Assembly: GCA_017860295.1 (NCBI GenBank)
Contig: JAFNAS010000012.1
Span: forward strand, 62,001 to 126,000
From: Bacteroidota bacterium
GTDB taxonomy: Bacteria; Bacteroidota; Bacteroidia; Bacteroidales; Paludibacteraceae
DNA length: 64,000 bases
Direction of reading: 5' to 3'
Of the stretch, positions 29,863 through 39,657 are shown piece by piece. The position numbers and the translations under genes are program-made. Each line of letters opens with the position of its first letter. Positions within the stretch are counted from its first letter, which is position 1. Under the pieces are notes generated by a model. It searched no databases and was not told the origin of the DNA. It saw only the letters and a program-made list of their open reading frames with translations.

Positions 29863-30309
29863 ATGAAAAGAACATTATTGGCAATAGTGGTAATCCTGAT
29901 GGTCGGTGCTGTATTTGCGCAGCATCCCGATTTTAATCAGCAGATTGAAGAATTGCATGCTAAGAAAACGGAGTTTATTAAACGTTCGGTGCGCATGACT
30001 TCGGAAGAGGAGAAAGCTTTTTTACCGATTTTCAACGAGTATGAACAGAAAAAATGGGGAATAAGCCAAAAAAAAGATGCATGGCGTAGCGCTAAAAAAG
30101 ATGATGCTACTGACTTTGCTCGGATCAATGACTTGCTGATTAATAGCGAACTGACAAGAGCCAAACTAGCAAAAATATATCATGAAAAGTTTAAAAGGAT
30201 ATTGCCTCCCGAAAAGCTTTTTAAGTATTATGTTGCTGAACGTCAGTTCAAAGAAAAAATGATTAACGAAATGGTGAAAAGAAGAGTCGATGCAATAAAG
30301 CGTAAATAG
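29863..30309 (+). CDS. Secreted Spy/CpxP-like helical protein
   Basis: Signal peptide MKRTLLAIVVILMVGAVFAQ followed by charged helical sequence. Confidence 0.65.
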   Translation: MKRTLLAIVVILMVGAVFAQHPDFNQQIEELHAKKTEFIKRSVRMTSEEEKAFLPIFNEYEQKKWGISQKKDAWRSAKKDDATDFARINDLLINSELTRAKLAKIYHEKFKRILPPEKLFKYYVAERQFKEKMINEMVKRRVDAIKRK

Positions 30310-30335
30310 AGAATTATTTTTGTGAAATATAAGAT

Positions 30336-30364
30336 AAGACCGTCCTTTGTGGCGGTCTTTTTTT
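30336..30364 (+). terminator. Rho-independent terminator
   Basis: AAGACCG...CGGTCTTTTTTT hairpin. Confidence 0.8.
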
Positions 30365-30641
30365 ATTTGTATGTCTGCCTTTTTGTCAGAAATTCTAGAG
30401 AAACAATGAGTCTGCTGTCAAAATAACGTCGGCGTTGATGGTATTGCGGCAAGCTGAATAGTCGTGTGTTTTTGTAGTTGTTTGTTTTAAATGCTTTGTG
30501 GTGAATGTTTTGTCTTTGTTGTCGGTTTCGGATGAATAAAGCCTGATACCTCTTGGCATGGGGTTTGTTTTTAGGTTGGCGTTGCACCAACAGCCGAAAT
30601 GTGAAAAAATAAATTACAAAACATATATTTTACAGACAACT

Positions 30642-32561
30642 ATGGGAAAAATTATTGGAATTGATTTAGGTACCACCAACTCATGTGTGGCCGTGATGGA
30701 AGGAAACGAACCTGTTGTAATCGCAAACAGCGAAGGAAAACGTACCACTCCGTCAATCGTTGCTTTCATCGAAGGTGGCGAACGCAAAGTGGGAGATCCT
30801 GCAAAACGTCAGGCAATCACCAATCCTAAAAAAACGATCTTCTCTATCAAGCGTTTTATGGGTGAAACATACGATCAGGTGCAGAAAGAGATCGCTCGTG
30901 TACCTTATCAGGTTGCAAAAGGAGAAAACAATACCCCTCGCGTAGATATCGACGGTCGTCTTTATACTCCGCAGGAAATCTCTGCCATGGTACTTCAGAA
31001 AATGAAAAAGACTGCTGAAGATTATCTTGGACAGGAAGTGACCGATGCGGTGATTACCGTTCCGGCTTATTTTAGCGAATCACAACGTCAGGCAACCAAA
31101 GAGGCCGGCGAAATTGCAGGTTTGAATGTGCGCCGTATTGTAAACGAACCTACAGCTGCATCGTTGGCTTACGGTTTGGACAAGACCCACAAGGATATGA
31201 AGATTGCCGTATTCGACTTGGGTGGCGGTACATTCGATATCTCTATCCTGGAGTTGGGCGACGGCGTATTTGAAGTGAAATCGACCAATGGAGATACTCA
31301 CTTAGGTGGAGATGACTTCGACCACGTGATTATCGACTGGTTGGCTCAGGAATTTATCAACGAGGAAGGTATTGATCTTCGTCAGGATCCGATGGCCTTG
31401 CAACGTTTGAAAGAAGCTGCAGAAAAGGCAAAGATCGAACTTTCAAGCTCAACTTCGACAGAGATCAATCTGCCGTACATAATGCCGGTGAATGGTATTC
31501 CTAAACACTTGGTAAAGACTCTTACACGTGCTAAATTCGAACAGTTGGCTGATGGTTTGATTCAGGCAACAGTAGAACCCTGCCGTAAAGCTCTGTCTGA
31601 TGCAGGTATGACCTCTTCTGATATTGATGAAGTGATTTTGGTGGGCGGTTCAACCCGTATTCCGGCTATTCAGGCCATTGTTGAAAAATTCTTTGGCAAA
31701 GCTCCTTCAAAAGGTGTAAATCCGGATGAAGTGGTGGCTGTGGGTGCTGCTATTCAAGGCGCTGTATTGACAGGGGATGTAAAAGATGTGTTATTGCTTG
31801 ATGTTACGCCTCTTTCATTGGGTATCGAAACTTACGGAGGGGTGATGACTAAGTTGATCGAATCGAATACAACCATACCAACCAAAAAATCGGAAGTGTT
31901 CAGTACTGCTGCTGATAATCAACCTTCGGTACAGATTAACGTATTGCAGGGAGAACGTCCGATGGCACGTGATAACAAGCAGATCGGTGTGTTCCACCTC
32001 GATGGTATCCCTTCTGCACCGCGTGGTGTTCCTCAGATTGAAGTCTCTTTCGATATCGATGCCAACGGTATTCTGAAGGTTTCGGCAAAAGATAAAGCTA
32101 CCGGTAAAGAACAGAGCATTCGTATCGAAGCTTCGAGCGGGTTGACTGATGCCGAAATTAAACGGATGAAAGATGAAGCGGCGGCCAATGCAGAAGCCGA
32201 TGCCAAAGAGAAAGAACGCATCGAAAAGATGAATCATGCGGATAGCTTAATCTTCAATACTGAAAAGCAGTTGAATGAACTGGGCGATAAATTGCCTGCT
32301 GACAAAAAAGCTCCGATCGAAGCTGCTCTTACCAACCTGAAAGAGGCTCACAAATCGCAGGATTTGGATGCTATTGATGCTGCAACTAAAGAACTTGAAA
32401 CAGTATTTCATGCTGCAAGTCAGGAGATGTATAATGCGCAGGCCGGTGCACAAGGCGCTCAGGGAGCACAACAGCAACAGTATCAACAACCGAACGAAGG
32501 CGCTTCATCTAATGATGGAAAAGATAACGTCACAGATGTTGACTACGAAGAAGTGAAATAA
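30642..32561 (+). CDS. dnaK: Molecular chaperone DnaK (Hsp70)
   Basis: [52 protein letters not shown]-terminal EEVK. Confidence 0.99.
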   Translation: MGKIIGIDLGTTNSCVAVMEGNEPVVIANSEGKRTTPSIVAFIEGGERKVGDPAKRQAITNPKKTIFSIKRFMGETYDQVQKEIARVPYQVAKGENNTPRVDIDGRLYTPQEISAMVLQKMKKTAEDYLGQEVTDAVITVPAYFSESQRQATKEAGEIAGLNVRRIVNEPTAASLAYGLDKTHKDMKIAVFDLGGGTFDISILELGDGVFEVKSTNGDTHLGGDDFDHVIIDWLAQEFINEEGIDLRQDPMALQRLKEAAEKAKIELSSSTSTEINLPYIMPVNGIPKHLVKTLTRAKFEQLADGLIQATVEPCRKALSDAGMTSSDIDEVILVGGSTRIPAIQAIVEKFFGKAPSKGVNPDEVVAVGAAIQGAVLTGDVKDVLLLDVTPLSLGIETYGGVMTKLIESNTTIPTKKSEVFSTAADNQPSVQINVLQGERPMARDNKQIGVFHLDGIPSAPRGVPQIEVSFDIDANGILKVSAKDKATGKEQSIRIEASSGLTDAEIKRMKDEAAANAEADAKEKERIEKMNHADSLIFNTEKQLNELGDKLPADKKAPIEAALTNLKEAHKSQDLDAIDAATKELETVFHAASQEMYNAQAGAQGAQGAQQQQYQQPNEGASSNDGKDNVTDVDYEEVK

Positions 32562-32563
32562 AA

Positions 32564-32596
32564 GACCCCTCTAAATCTCCCCTGAAGGGGAGACTT
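32564..32596. repeat. Dispersed CCCCT/AGGGG intergenic hairpin element
   Basis: ACCCCTCTAAATCTCCCCTGAAGGGGAGACTT; TCTCCCCT/AGGGGAGA arms. Confidence 0.7.
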
Positions 32597-32605
32597 AAAT
32601 AACAG

Positions 32606-32643
32606 CACCCCAATCTGATGATTTTCAGGTTGGGGTGTTTTTT
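32606..32643 (+). terminator. dnaK terminator
   Basis: CACCCCAA...TTGGGGTG followed by T tract. Confidence 0.8.
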
Positions 32644-32739
32644 ACGTTCCAACGACTCATTTATACGCTTCAAATTCTCATTATCGCGTGTGGGAAAAGT
32701 ATGGAACCAAAGAGGCAAAAAGGAGGATGGACTTTCTGA

Positions 32740-32960
32740 TTTTATCCAGACAATGTTACTACGTTTACCCTGCAACCGGGTGCCAATATTATGGCGGTGG
32801 TAAAGGTGAAAATGAAACCAGCGGCATCGGCCGGCGAGTTGATTGAAAATATCAACCGTTGCGAAGCCGGACTCAGAAAAAGTAATCGCTCCATGCAATG
32901 GATTTTCTTCGAGCCCGACAACAAAGAGCGATACTTTGGATGCCGTGGCTCTTGTGGAAT
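32740..32960 (+). pseudogene. Remnant of a cation diffusion facilitator (CDF) transporter C-terminus
   Basis: Frame reads DNVTTFTLQPGANIMAVVKVKMKPAASAGELIENINRCEAGLRKSNRSMQWIFFEPDN with no TM part and a stop at 32737. Confidence 0.55.
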
Positions 32961-33033
32961 AAGGGTGCTTTGCTATCGAAATTTTTTTTTGAAAAAAGCG
33001 GGTGGAAGTGAACCAAAACGAAACTTTTCCGCT

Positions 33034-33041
33034 TATATTTG
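33034..33041 (+). promoter_or_regulatory. Orphan Bacteroidota -7 element (TATATTTG)
   Basis: TAnnTTTG with no + strand protein gene following. Confidence 0.4.
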
Positions 33042-33070
33042 CAGTGCTATAGAGTTTAAGATTAATACAA

Positions 33071-33113
33071 AAAGCCCTGCTCCGGTATTTCTCCACCGGG
33101 CAGGGCTCTTTTC
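33071..33113. terminator. Strong hairpin terminator
   Basis: AAAAGCCCTGC TCCGGT...ACCGG GCAGGGCTCTTTT. Confidence 0.85.
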
Positions 33114-33147
33114 TACAAGGCACGCGGCCTGCGCTCACATACACTAA

Positions 33148-33771
33148 TTACAGCGCCAACTGACTAATGTATTGACTGGTCGATGTCTGACTACCATCGG
33201 GGGCGGTGAAGTAGATCCAGCAATGGACCGACGCACCTGCCCACACGGTGGGTACCGTCACTTCCGCTTTCCCGTCTTTCCGTAAAGCGATGCTCTCCTT
33301 CAGAACCGGAAGCTGCGAGGCTTCGTTAAAGAACAACACACTTACCGCATCCGACTCGCGGACAGGAGTTCCGGCTGTGGCATCCCAGTCGATCTCCACC
33401 TTCGAACTTCCCAACGATTTACACGAAACCGTCTCTGCTTTTTGCACGCTACCTGTTGCTACCGTCAATTGACTGTAATCGAGGGCAAAGTTGGGATAAC
33501 TACCTGTTACCGCATTGGCCAGCGCCAGCGATACTGCCTGGTTGATCCCTCTGCTGCTGCCAAACGTGATTTTGAACTGTTCGCTGAACACGCTCAAGTC
33601 ATGGTTGACCATAGCAAATTTGGCACGTTGTGCAACTTGCGCATCGGTCCGGGGATTCGATGGCGCTTTGAAAACTCTCAGGATGCATTGACCATCCTTG
33701 GTGGTAGCCGCTACCGCGGTACCGTGACGACCGGAAATGGTTCCGAAGGTCGTCGAATTAAATTTTGCCAT
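33148..33771 (-). CDS. DUF6266 family protein
   Basis: MAKFNSTTFGTISGRHGTAVAATTKDGQCILRVFKAPSNPRTDAQVAQRAKF; typical Bacteroidota DUF6266 N-terminus. Confidence 0.75.
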   Translation of the reverse strand: MAKFNSTTFGTISGRHGTAVAATTKDGQCILRVFKAPSNPRTDAQVAQRAKFAMVNHDLSVFSEQFKITFGSSRGINQAVSLALANAVTGSYPNFALDYSQLTVATGSVQKAETVSCKSLGSSKVEIDWDATAGTPVRESDAVSVLFFNEASQLPVLKESIALRKDGKAEVTVPTVWAGASVHCWIYFTAPDGSQTSTSQYISQLAL

Positions 33772-34270
33772 GGGCATAAAATTTAATTGGTGAAACAAAA
33801 CGATTAATTTCTATCATTTTGCTATTTGCAAACTCTACAGGCAATGATAGCAGCCTATAGGAGTTGGATAGGAGTTACACAGGAGGAAGAGCGGAGAAAC
33901 AGGCTCTATTCACTTGAAAAGAGATGAGCCTGAAAAGTAATAAAATGTCAACCTTGTCTTGTTCTCACTCCTGTCGTCTTCCGGCGGTGCACGTCCCGGG
34001 GGCGGTTTCCCTCTGAGGATTGCCGGAAGCAATCTGATTTTTCGGTTGGTAATGTTTCTAAAGCATTTCATTATAGTATTTGTTATTTATCGCTTATCTA
34101 TTTGTATTTATTTGTGTTGCAAATCTAATTAGGCACTTCTGAATACGAAAGGACAAAAACTGCACTTTGTTTGCAAAGTGTTTTTGAGCAACTGTTGTTT
34201 GTGTATAATGTTTGTATATAGATAGTTATTGTTTGTTTGTTCATTGAATTCTGTGTTTTAATGCACTTTT

Positions 34271-34314
34271 ACAGCATTTTTACAGCATTTTTCCGGCATT
34301 TTTCCGGACAAAAA
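34271..34314. repeat. 11-bp direct repeats upstream of the defence operon
   Basis: ACAGCATTTTT x2, CCGGCATTTTT, CCGGACAAAAA in exact 11-bp register. Confidence 0.8.
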
Positions 34315-34404
34315 CGGACAAAACGATACACATGGTTGCTCTGTTATTTGGGTTTGCTGTTTCATTATGTAAAATATTGAAATATAATGATATATATGTT
34401 TTGT

Positions 34405-34429
34405 GTCCTTTAAATCCGTCAAAGGACAA
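34405..34429. repeat. Inverted repeat TGTCCTTT...AAAGGACA
   Basis: Perfect 8-bp arms, 9-nt spacer. Confidence 0.75.
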
Positions 34430-34787
34430 ATTTTTTAGATGACCTTTTGGGCGATGGACACGAAAACGTCCAAGTTTTTTATTGGATGGACACGAACGAG
34501 ACTGCTTTTTTCAAAGGACACTAAGGGGACTAATTCGTTAGTCGATTATTCCGGGTCTTTTTTTTGTTGCTGAAGCAAAGGTAATTTGGAGGGCTATTTT
34601 CTGAAAGGACAGATAAATAGGCGACGAAAAGGTGTCATTAAAACATATATTAATAAATATGTAAAGTCTATCTATTCAGTAAAATAAGTGTCGTAGGTGA
34701 TGCGTATCTGTCCTTTGTGGAAATTAGAATGAACTGAAGTGTTAAAATTTGCATCCTACGGTTTTAGGCTGTTGCATAAATGGAAGT

Positions 34788-34806
34788 GTGTCCCTTTTGG
34801 GGACAC
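34788..34806. repeat. Inverted repeat GTGTCCC-TTTTG-GGGACAC
   Basis: Perfect 7-bp arms followed by TTTT; ~160 bp upstream of hsdR. Confidence 0.7.
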
Positions 34807-34963
34807 TTTTTCCAATGAAATTATACTATATTAATTGTAATAGGTCGCTATTTAATGTCTGTTTGGAAGTCGAATGTGAAAATATTAACAAAAAGGCAGC
34901 TGTTTTCAAAGGGAATTTGTAGCTTTGTTGTGCTTTAATAGCTAGTAAATCAATACTGATATT

Positions 34964-37900
34964 ATGCCTTTTAATGAAGATGCCAGAGTGAAAATTCCTG
35001 CTTTGTTGCATTTGGTAAGACTGGGATATACTTATATTCCACGCACTGAGCACAACAAACGGAATGAAAAATGCAATATTTTCCCCGATATTTTTAAAGA
35101 AAGCATTCGGAATCTGAATTCCGAAGCCACTGACGCGGAAATAAATAATCTTTATGGGGAGTTGATGCTGAAGCTGGACTATGATGATTTAGGAAAAGAT
35201 TTCTACGAAAAATTCTCTTCTTGTAGTGGTTTGAAGTTATTTGATTTTGTACATCCTGAAAAGAATTATTATCATGTTACAACCGAACTTACCTGCAAAA
35301 GTGAAGATGAAGAATTTCGTCCTGATATAACTTTGCTTATCAATGGAATGCCTTTGGCATTTATTGAGGTAAAGAAACCTAACAATAAGGAAGGAATTCT
35401 GGCCGAACGTAAGCGTATGAACGAACGTTTTGCTAATCCCCGGTTCAAACGTTTTGCCAATATCACGCAATTGATGATCTTTTCCAATAATATGGAGTAT
35501 GAGGATGGCGTGATCGAACCGGTGCAGGGCGCTTATTATGCCACTTCTGCTTATTCGGATGTACAATTCAATTATTTTCGGGAAGAAGAAAATCTGAATC
35601 TCACCAAACTACTGGCTCCTGAAGATGAGGAGATAGAGAACCGGATTCTGAAAGACAATAACATTGTCAGTATCAAATATTCGGATGAATTCAAGACCAA
35701 TAAGGACTACAATAAACCGACCAATCGTATTATCACTTCCCTGCTCAATAGGGAGCGTCTGGCTTTCATGCTGAAATATGCCATCGCTTATGTGAATGAA
35801 GAGGTGGATGGGCATATAGAGCTACAGAAACACATCATGCGTTATCCTCAGATTTTTGCCACTAAGGCCATTGAAAAAAAATTGGATAACGGGATACGCA
35901 AAGGAATCATCTGGCATACACAGGGTAGTGGAAAGACAGCGTTGGCTTATTATAACGTTCGTTATCTGACGGATTATTTTCAAAAAGCAAATGTAATTCC
36001 GAAATTTTATTTCATTGTCGATCGAATCGATCTGGCAGATCAGGCAGCTACTGAATTCAGTAAAAGAGGATTGATTGTCAAGCGGGTTAATTCGAGAAGT
36101 GAGTTTTTGAACGATATTCAAAAGGTAGCTCCGATACACAACAATCATGGAAAACCTGAGATATCGGTGATAAACATTCAGAAATTTACTGAAGAAACCA
36201 CCGTACGAACAGACATTCATTACGATATAAATGTACAGCGTATCTATTTTCTGGATGAAGCACACCGAAGCTACAACCCAAAAGGCAATTATCTGGCCAA
36301 TCTGGTAAACTCCGATAAAAAAGCAATTTTGATTGCCCTAACAGGAACTCCCTTGCTAAAAGAGGTGGTAAAAGAGTTCGACTCCAAGGCTTTGTTTGGC
36401 GATTATATTCATAAGTATTATTATAACATGTCTATTGCTGACGGGTATACCCGCCGGTTGATTCGCGAAGCCATCGACACGAATTATAAAATTCAAATGC
36501 AGGAAGTCATCAACCAGATACAGGTTTTACATGGTGATGTTTCTTCTGAATATATATTTGCCCATCACAACTTTGTAAATCCTATGCTGGATTATATCCT
36601 GAATGATTTGCAACAATTCAGAGATAGTGAGCGCGACAGTTCGTTGGCCGGTATGGTGGTATGCGATAGTTCCAAACAGGCTAAAGCATTATTTACGCGC
36701 TTTGAGGAACTATATGGAAAGCAGGATGAAACGGTAAGAGTGGCAGCATCTCCACCACTTCAATATGGTAGCAAAAGGGAGAATATGACTGCTGCATTGA
36801 TCTTGCATGATGTCAATGATAAACAATACAGAAGAGATCAGATTGACAACTATAAAGCCGGGAACATTGATATACTTTTCGTGTATAATATGTTGTTGAC
36901 CGGTTTTGATGCCAAACGTCTCAAAAAGCTGTACCTGGCTCGTGTAGTAAACGATCATAATTTATTGCAAACGCTTACCCGCGTAAATCGGCCATACAAA
37001 CAGTACATGTACGGTTATGTAGTCGATTTTGCCGATATTACTTCGGCATTTGAAAAGGCCAATTATAATTACCTGAAAGAATTGCAGGGAGAGTATGGCG
37101 ATGAACTGGAGGGCTATAGTAACCTGTTTAAAAGTGAACAGGAAATTGATGCTGAGATAGACGATCTTAAAGACATATTGTTTCGATACGACACGGACAA
37201 TGCCGAACTATTCAATTCCCAAGTCTCGGAAATCAAGGATCGTCGTACGTTGCTCGATTTAATTAAAGCCCTTCAGAATGCGAAAGAACTGAAAAACCTG
37301 ATCCGTTTTCAGGGATATGATGAATTGCTCGGACATATCGATTTTGGTAAAATGAATCAGTTGTTGCTCGCGGCTCAAGCGCAGTTGGATAAGCTGAATT
37401 TAATTGATGCGCTGAATAACGAAGGCGATATTACCAACTTGTTGAACGAAGCTTTGGAAGATGTTTTGTTTACATTTACAAAGGTCTCTGAAAAAGAATT
37501 GATTATTGCCGATGCCTTGCGTGACCAATTGAAACGTACCCGCGAAGCGATGCTGGATAACTTCGACACCAAAGACCCTGAGTTTGTCTCGTTGAAAGAA
37601 GAGCTGGAACGATTATTTAAAAAGCGGAATCTGGAGGAAATATCACAGGAGGAAATGACCGATAACATTCACCTCTTGCAGGATATTTACGATAGAGTTA
37701 AACGATTGAACCGGGAAAATAATCTACTGAAAGCGAAATACGAACATGACGAAAAGTACGTCAGGGTACATAAGCGATTGATGGAAACAAAACGGTTGTC
37801 GGAAACGGAGCGTAAATTGCATGAAGCTCTGCTTGAAGTGAAACACGAAACAGACGAACGATTATTGCGAGATAAAAATATATTGATAAATAGAGAATAT

Positions 37901-38041
37901 TTCAAAAATGAGATAATGACTTATGTCATTCATCAATTTATAGATAAGAGCCGGATAAAGCTTGATGTAAAAACCACAGATCAAATCAATCAATTGATCG
38001 TAAACGAGTATTATAACGATTACAGAGGAATAAGAATATGA
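34964..38041 (+). CDS. hsdR: Type I restriction-modification system, R subunit (DEAD-type translocase/nuclease)
   Basis: PDITLLINGMPLAFIEVKKPN (PD-(D/E)xK), WHTQGSGKTALAYYN (Walker A), FLDEAHRS, ALTGTPL. Confidence 0.95.
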   Translation: MPFNEDARVKIPALLHLVRLGYTYIPRTEHNKRNEKCNIFPDIFKESIRNLNSEATDAEINNLYGELMLKLDYDDLGKDFYEKFSSCSGLKLFDFVHPEKNYYHVTTELTCKSEDEEFRPDITLLINGMPLAFIEVKKPNNKEGILAERKRMNERFANPRFKRFANITQLMIFSNNMEYEDGVIEPVQGAYYATSAYSDVQFNYFREEENLNLTKLLAPEDEEIENRILKDNNIVSIKYSDEFKTNKDYNKPTNRIITSLLNRERLAFMLKYAIAYVNEEVDGHIELQKHIMRYPQIFATKAIEKKLDNGIRKGIIWHTQGSGKTALAYYNVRYLTDYFQKANVIPKFYFIVDRIDLADQAATEFSKRGLIVKRVNSRSEFLNDIQKVAPIHNNHGKPEISVINIQKFTEETTVRTDIHYDINVQRIYFLDEAHRSYNPKGNYLANLVNSDKKAILIALTGTPLLKEVVKEFDSKALFGDYIHKYYYNMSIADGYTRRLIREAIDTNYKIQMQEVINQIQVLHGDVSSEYIFAHHNFVNPMLDYILNDLQQFRDSERDSSLAGMVVCDSSKQAKALFTRFEELYGKQDETVRVAASPPLQYGSKRENMTAALILHDVNDKQYRRDQIDNYKAGNIDILFVYNMLLTGFDAKRLKKLYLARVVNDHNLLQTLTRVNRPYKQYMYGYVVDFADITSAFEKANYNYLKELQGEYGDELEGYSNLFKSEQEIDAEIDDLKDILFRYDTDNAELFNSQVSEIKDRRTLLDLIKALQNAKELKNLIRFQGYDELLGHIDFGKMNQLLLAAQAQLDKLNLIDALNNEGDITNLLNEALEDVLFTFTKVSEKELIIADALRDQLKRTREAMLDNFDTKDPEFVSLKEELERLFKKRNLEEISQEEMTDNIHLLQDIYDRVKRLNRENNLLKAKYEHDEKYVRVHKRLMETKRLSETERKLHEALLEVKHETDERLLRDKNILINREYFKNEIMTYVIHQFIDKSRIKLDVKTTDQINQLIVNEYYNDYRGIRI

Positions 38042-39657
38042 CAGACATTTTGTTTATAACCAAAACCAAAGAGCTCATCGACAATCTGAAAAGCGTATGT
38101 GCCAATTATGGATTGGGAAATGACGGTAATGAATTCAAAATCATTACACAGGTTTTTCTGTATAAATATATCAACGATAAATTCAGATACGAAGCTAAAA
38201 AGCACGAGAAGAAGCTCAAAAATGCCGGTAACTTTCAGGAAGCATTAGAAAATCTTACCGATGAGGAGTATGGTTTTCTGGTCTTCCGCATCGGCAACAG
38301 CTCTCCAAAGCTGAAGCCGGAACAGACCATTGACTACCTGTTTGGCAAACTGAATGCCAATAATTTTGCGACAGTCTATTTCGATACAACCCTCAGAGCT
38401 ATTAGCGAAGAAAACAGTGCATTGTATTCCATTAAATCAACTTCTGGGGCCAAAGATACGATGTTTGACCAACTGAGCCAGTTTATTTCCGACCCATCGC
38501 AACGGGATGCATTTTGCCGGGCTTTGGTGGCTAAACTGGTAGAATTCAGTTTCGAGAACATGTTCAGGGAAAAGTATGACTTTTTTGCTACCATCTTTGA
38601 ATACCTGATAAAAGATTACAATAGCGACAGTGGCGGAAAATATGCAGAATATTACACTCCTCATGCTGTAGCGCGTATTATGGCCGCTATCTTAGTAAAT
38701 AGCGAAGAGGAACTACATGACGTAAAATGTTACGACCCTAGTGCGGGTTCTGGCACGCTATTGATGAACCTCGCTCATGCTATCGGGGAGATGAACTGTA
38801 CCATTTTTTCGGAAGATATTTCGCAAAAGTCGTCGAATATGCTTCGTCTCAATCTGATACTGAATAACCTTTCCCGCTCTATCCCCAATGTAATTAAAGG
38901 TAATACCATCCTGCAATCGTACTATCGAAACGAAAAATTTCAATACATTGTTTCCAATCCTCCGTTCAAGTTGGATTTTTCCGATTACCGGGATGATCTG
39001 GAAAAAGATAAAGAACGCTTTTTTGCCGGAATACCCAAAATACCGAATAAGGATAAAGATAAAATGTCTATTTACCTCCTCTTTATCCAGCACATTATGT
39101 TTTGCCTAGACGAGAAGAAAGGGAAGGCTGCCATTGTTGTGCCAACGGGTTTTATTACGGCACAAAGCGGCATTGAAAAGAAGATACGCGAAGCAATGAT
39201 TAAGCGCCATATCCTACGGGGAGTGGTGAGTATGCCCAGCAATATTTTTGCCAGTACGGGAACCAATGTGAGTGTTTTGTTTCTGGATGCTAAAGCCGAT
39301 ACGGCACATATTCTACTGGTAGATGCTTCCAAACTGGGAACAACCGTAAAGGACGGTAAAAACCATCGCACCATATTGTCGCCTGACGAAGAGGGTAAGA
39401 TTATTTCAGCAATGAACGACAAAGTGGCCGAAGAAGATTTCTCGGTAGTGGTAACCGCCAACCAAATTAAAGAAAAGAATTACAGCTTTAGCGCAGGGCA
39501 ATATTTCGAGATAAAGATTGAATATGTGGATATTACCGCCGAAGCATTTACAGACAAAATGAATGCGTTTAAAAGCAATTTAAACAGCCTGTTTGCTGAA
39601 TCGAGAGCGTTGGAAGCGGAGATTCAGACACAATTGGGAGGATTGATGTATGAATAA
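38038..39657 (+). CDS. hsdM: Type I restriction-modification system, M subunit (N6-adenine methyltransferase)
   Basis: YYTPHAVARIMA, CYDPSAGSGTLLMNLAHAIG, IVSNPPFKLDF (NPPF) motifs. Confidence 0.96.
   Translation: MTDILFITKTKELIDNLKSVCANYGLGNDGNEFKIITQVFLYKYINDKFRYEAKKHEKKLKNAGNFQEALENLTDEEYGFLVFRIGNSSPKLKPEQTIDYLFGKLNANNFATVYFDTTLRAISEENSALYSIKSTSGAKDTMFDQLSQFISDPSQRDAFCRALVAKLVEFSFENMFREKYDFFATIFEYLIKDYNSDSGGKYAEYYTPHAVARIMAAILVNSEEELHDVKCYDPSAGSGTLLMNLAHAIGEMNCTIFSEDISQKSSNMLRLNLILNNLSRSIPNVIKGNTILQSYYRNEKFQYIVSNPPFKLDFSDYRDDLEKDKERFFAGIPKIPNKDKDKMSIYLLFIQHIMFCLDEKKGKAAIVVPTGFITAQSGIEKKIREAMIKRHILRGVVSMPSNIFASTGTNVSVLFLDAKADTAHILLVDASKLGTTVKDGKNHRTILSPDEEGKIISAMNDKVAEEDFSVVVTANQIKEKNYSFSAGQYFEIKIEYVDITAEAFTDKMNAFKSNLNSLFAESRALEAEIQTQLGGLMYE

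Noticed and set aside
32530-33144. 204 aa minus-strand ORF antisense to the CDF remnant
   Set aside because: Overlaps dnaK 3' end, terminator and the remnant; composition does not look coding.
34826-35053. 75 aa minus-strand ORF over the hsdR start
   Set aside because: Antisense to hsdR N-terminus and no family resemblance.
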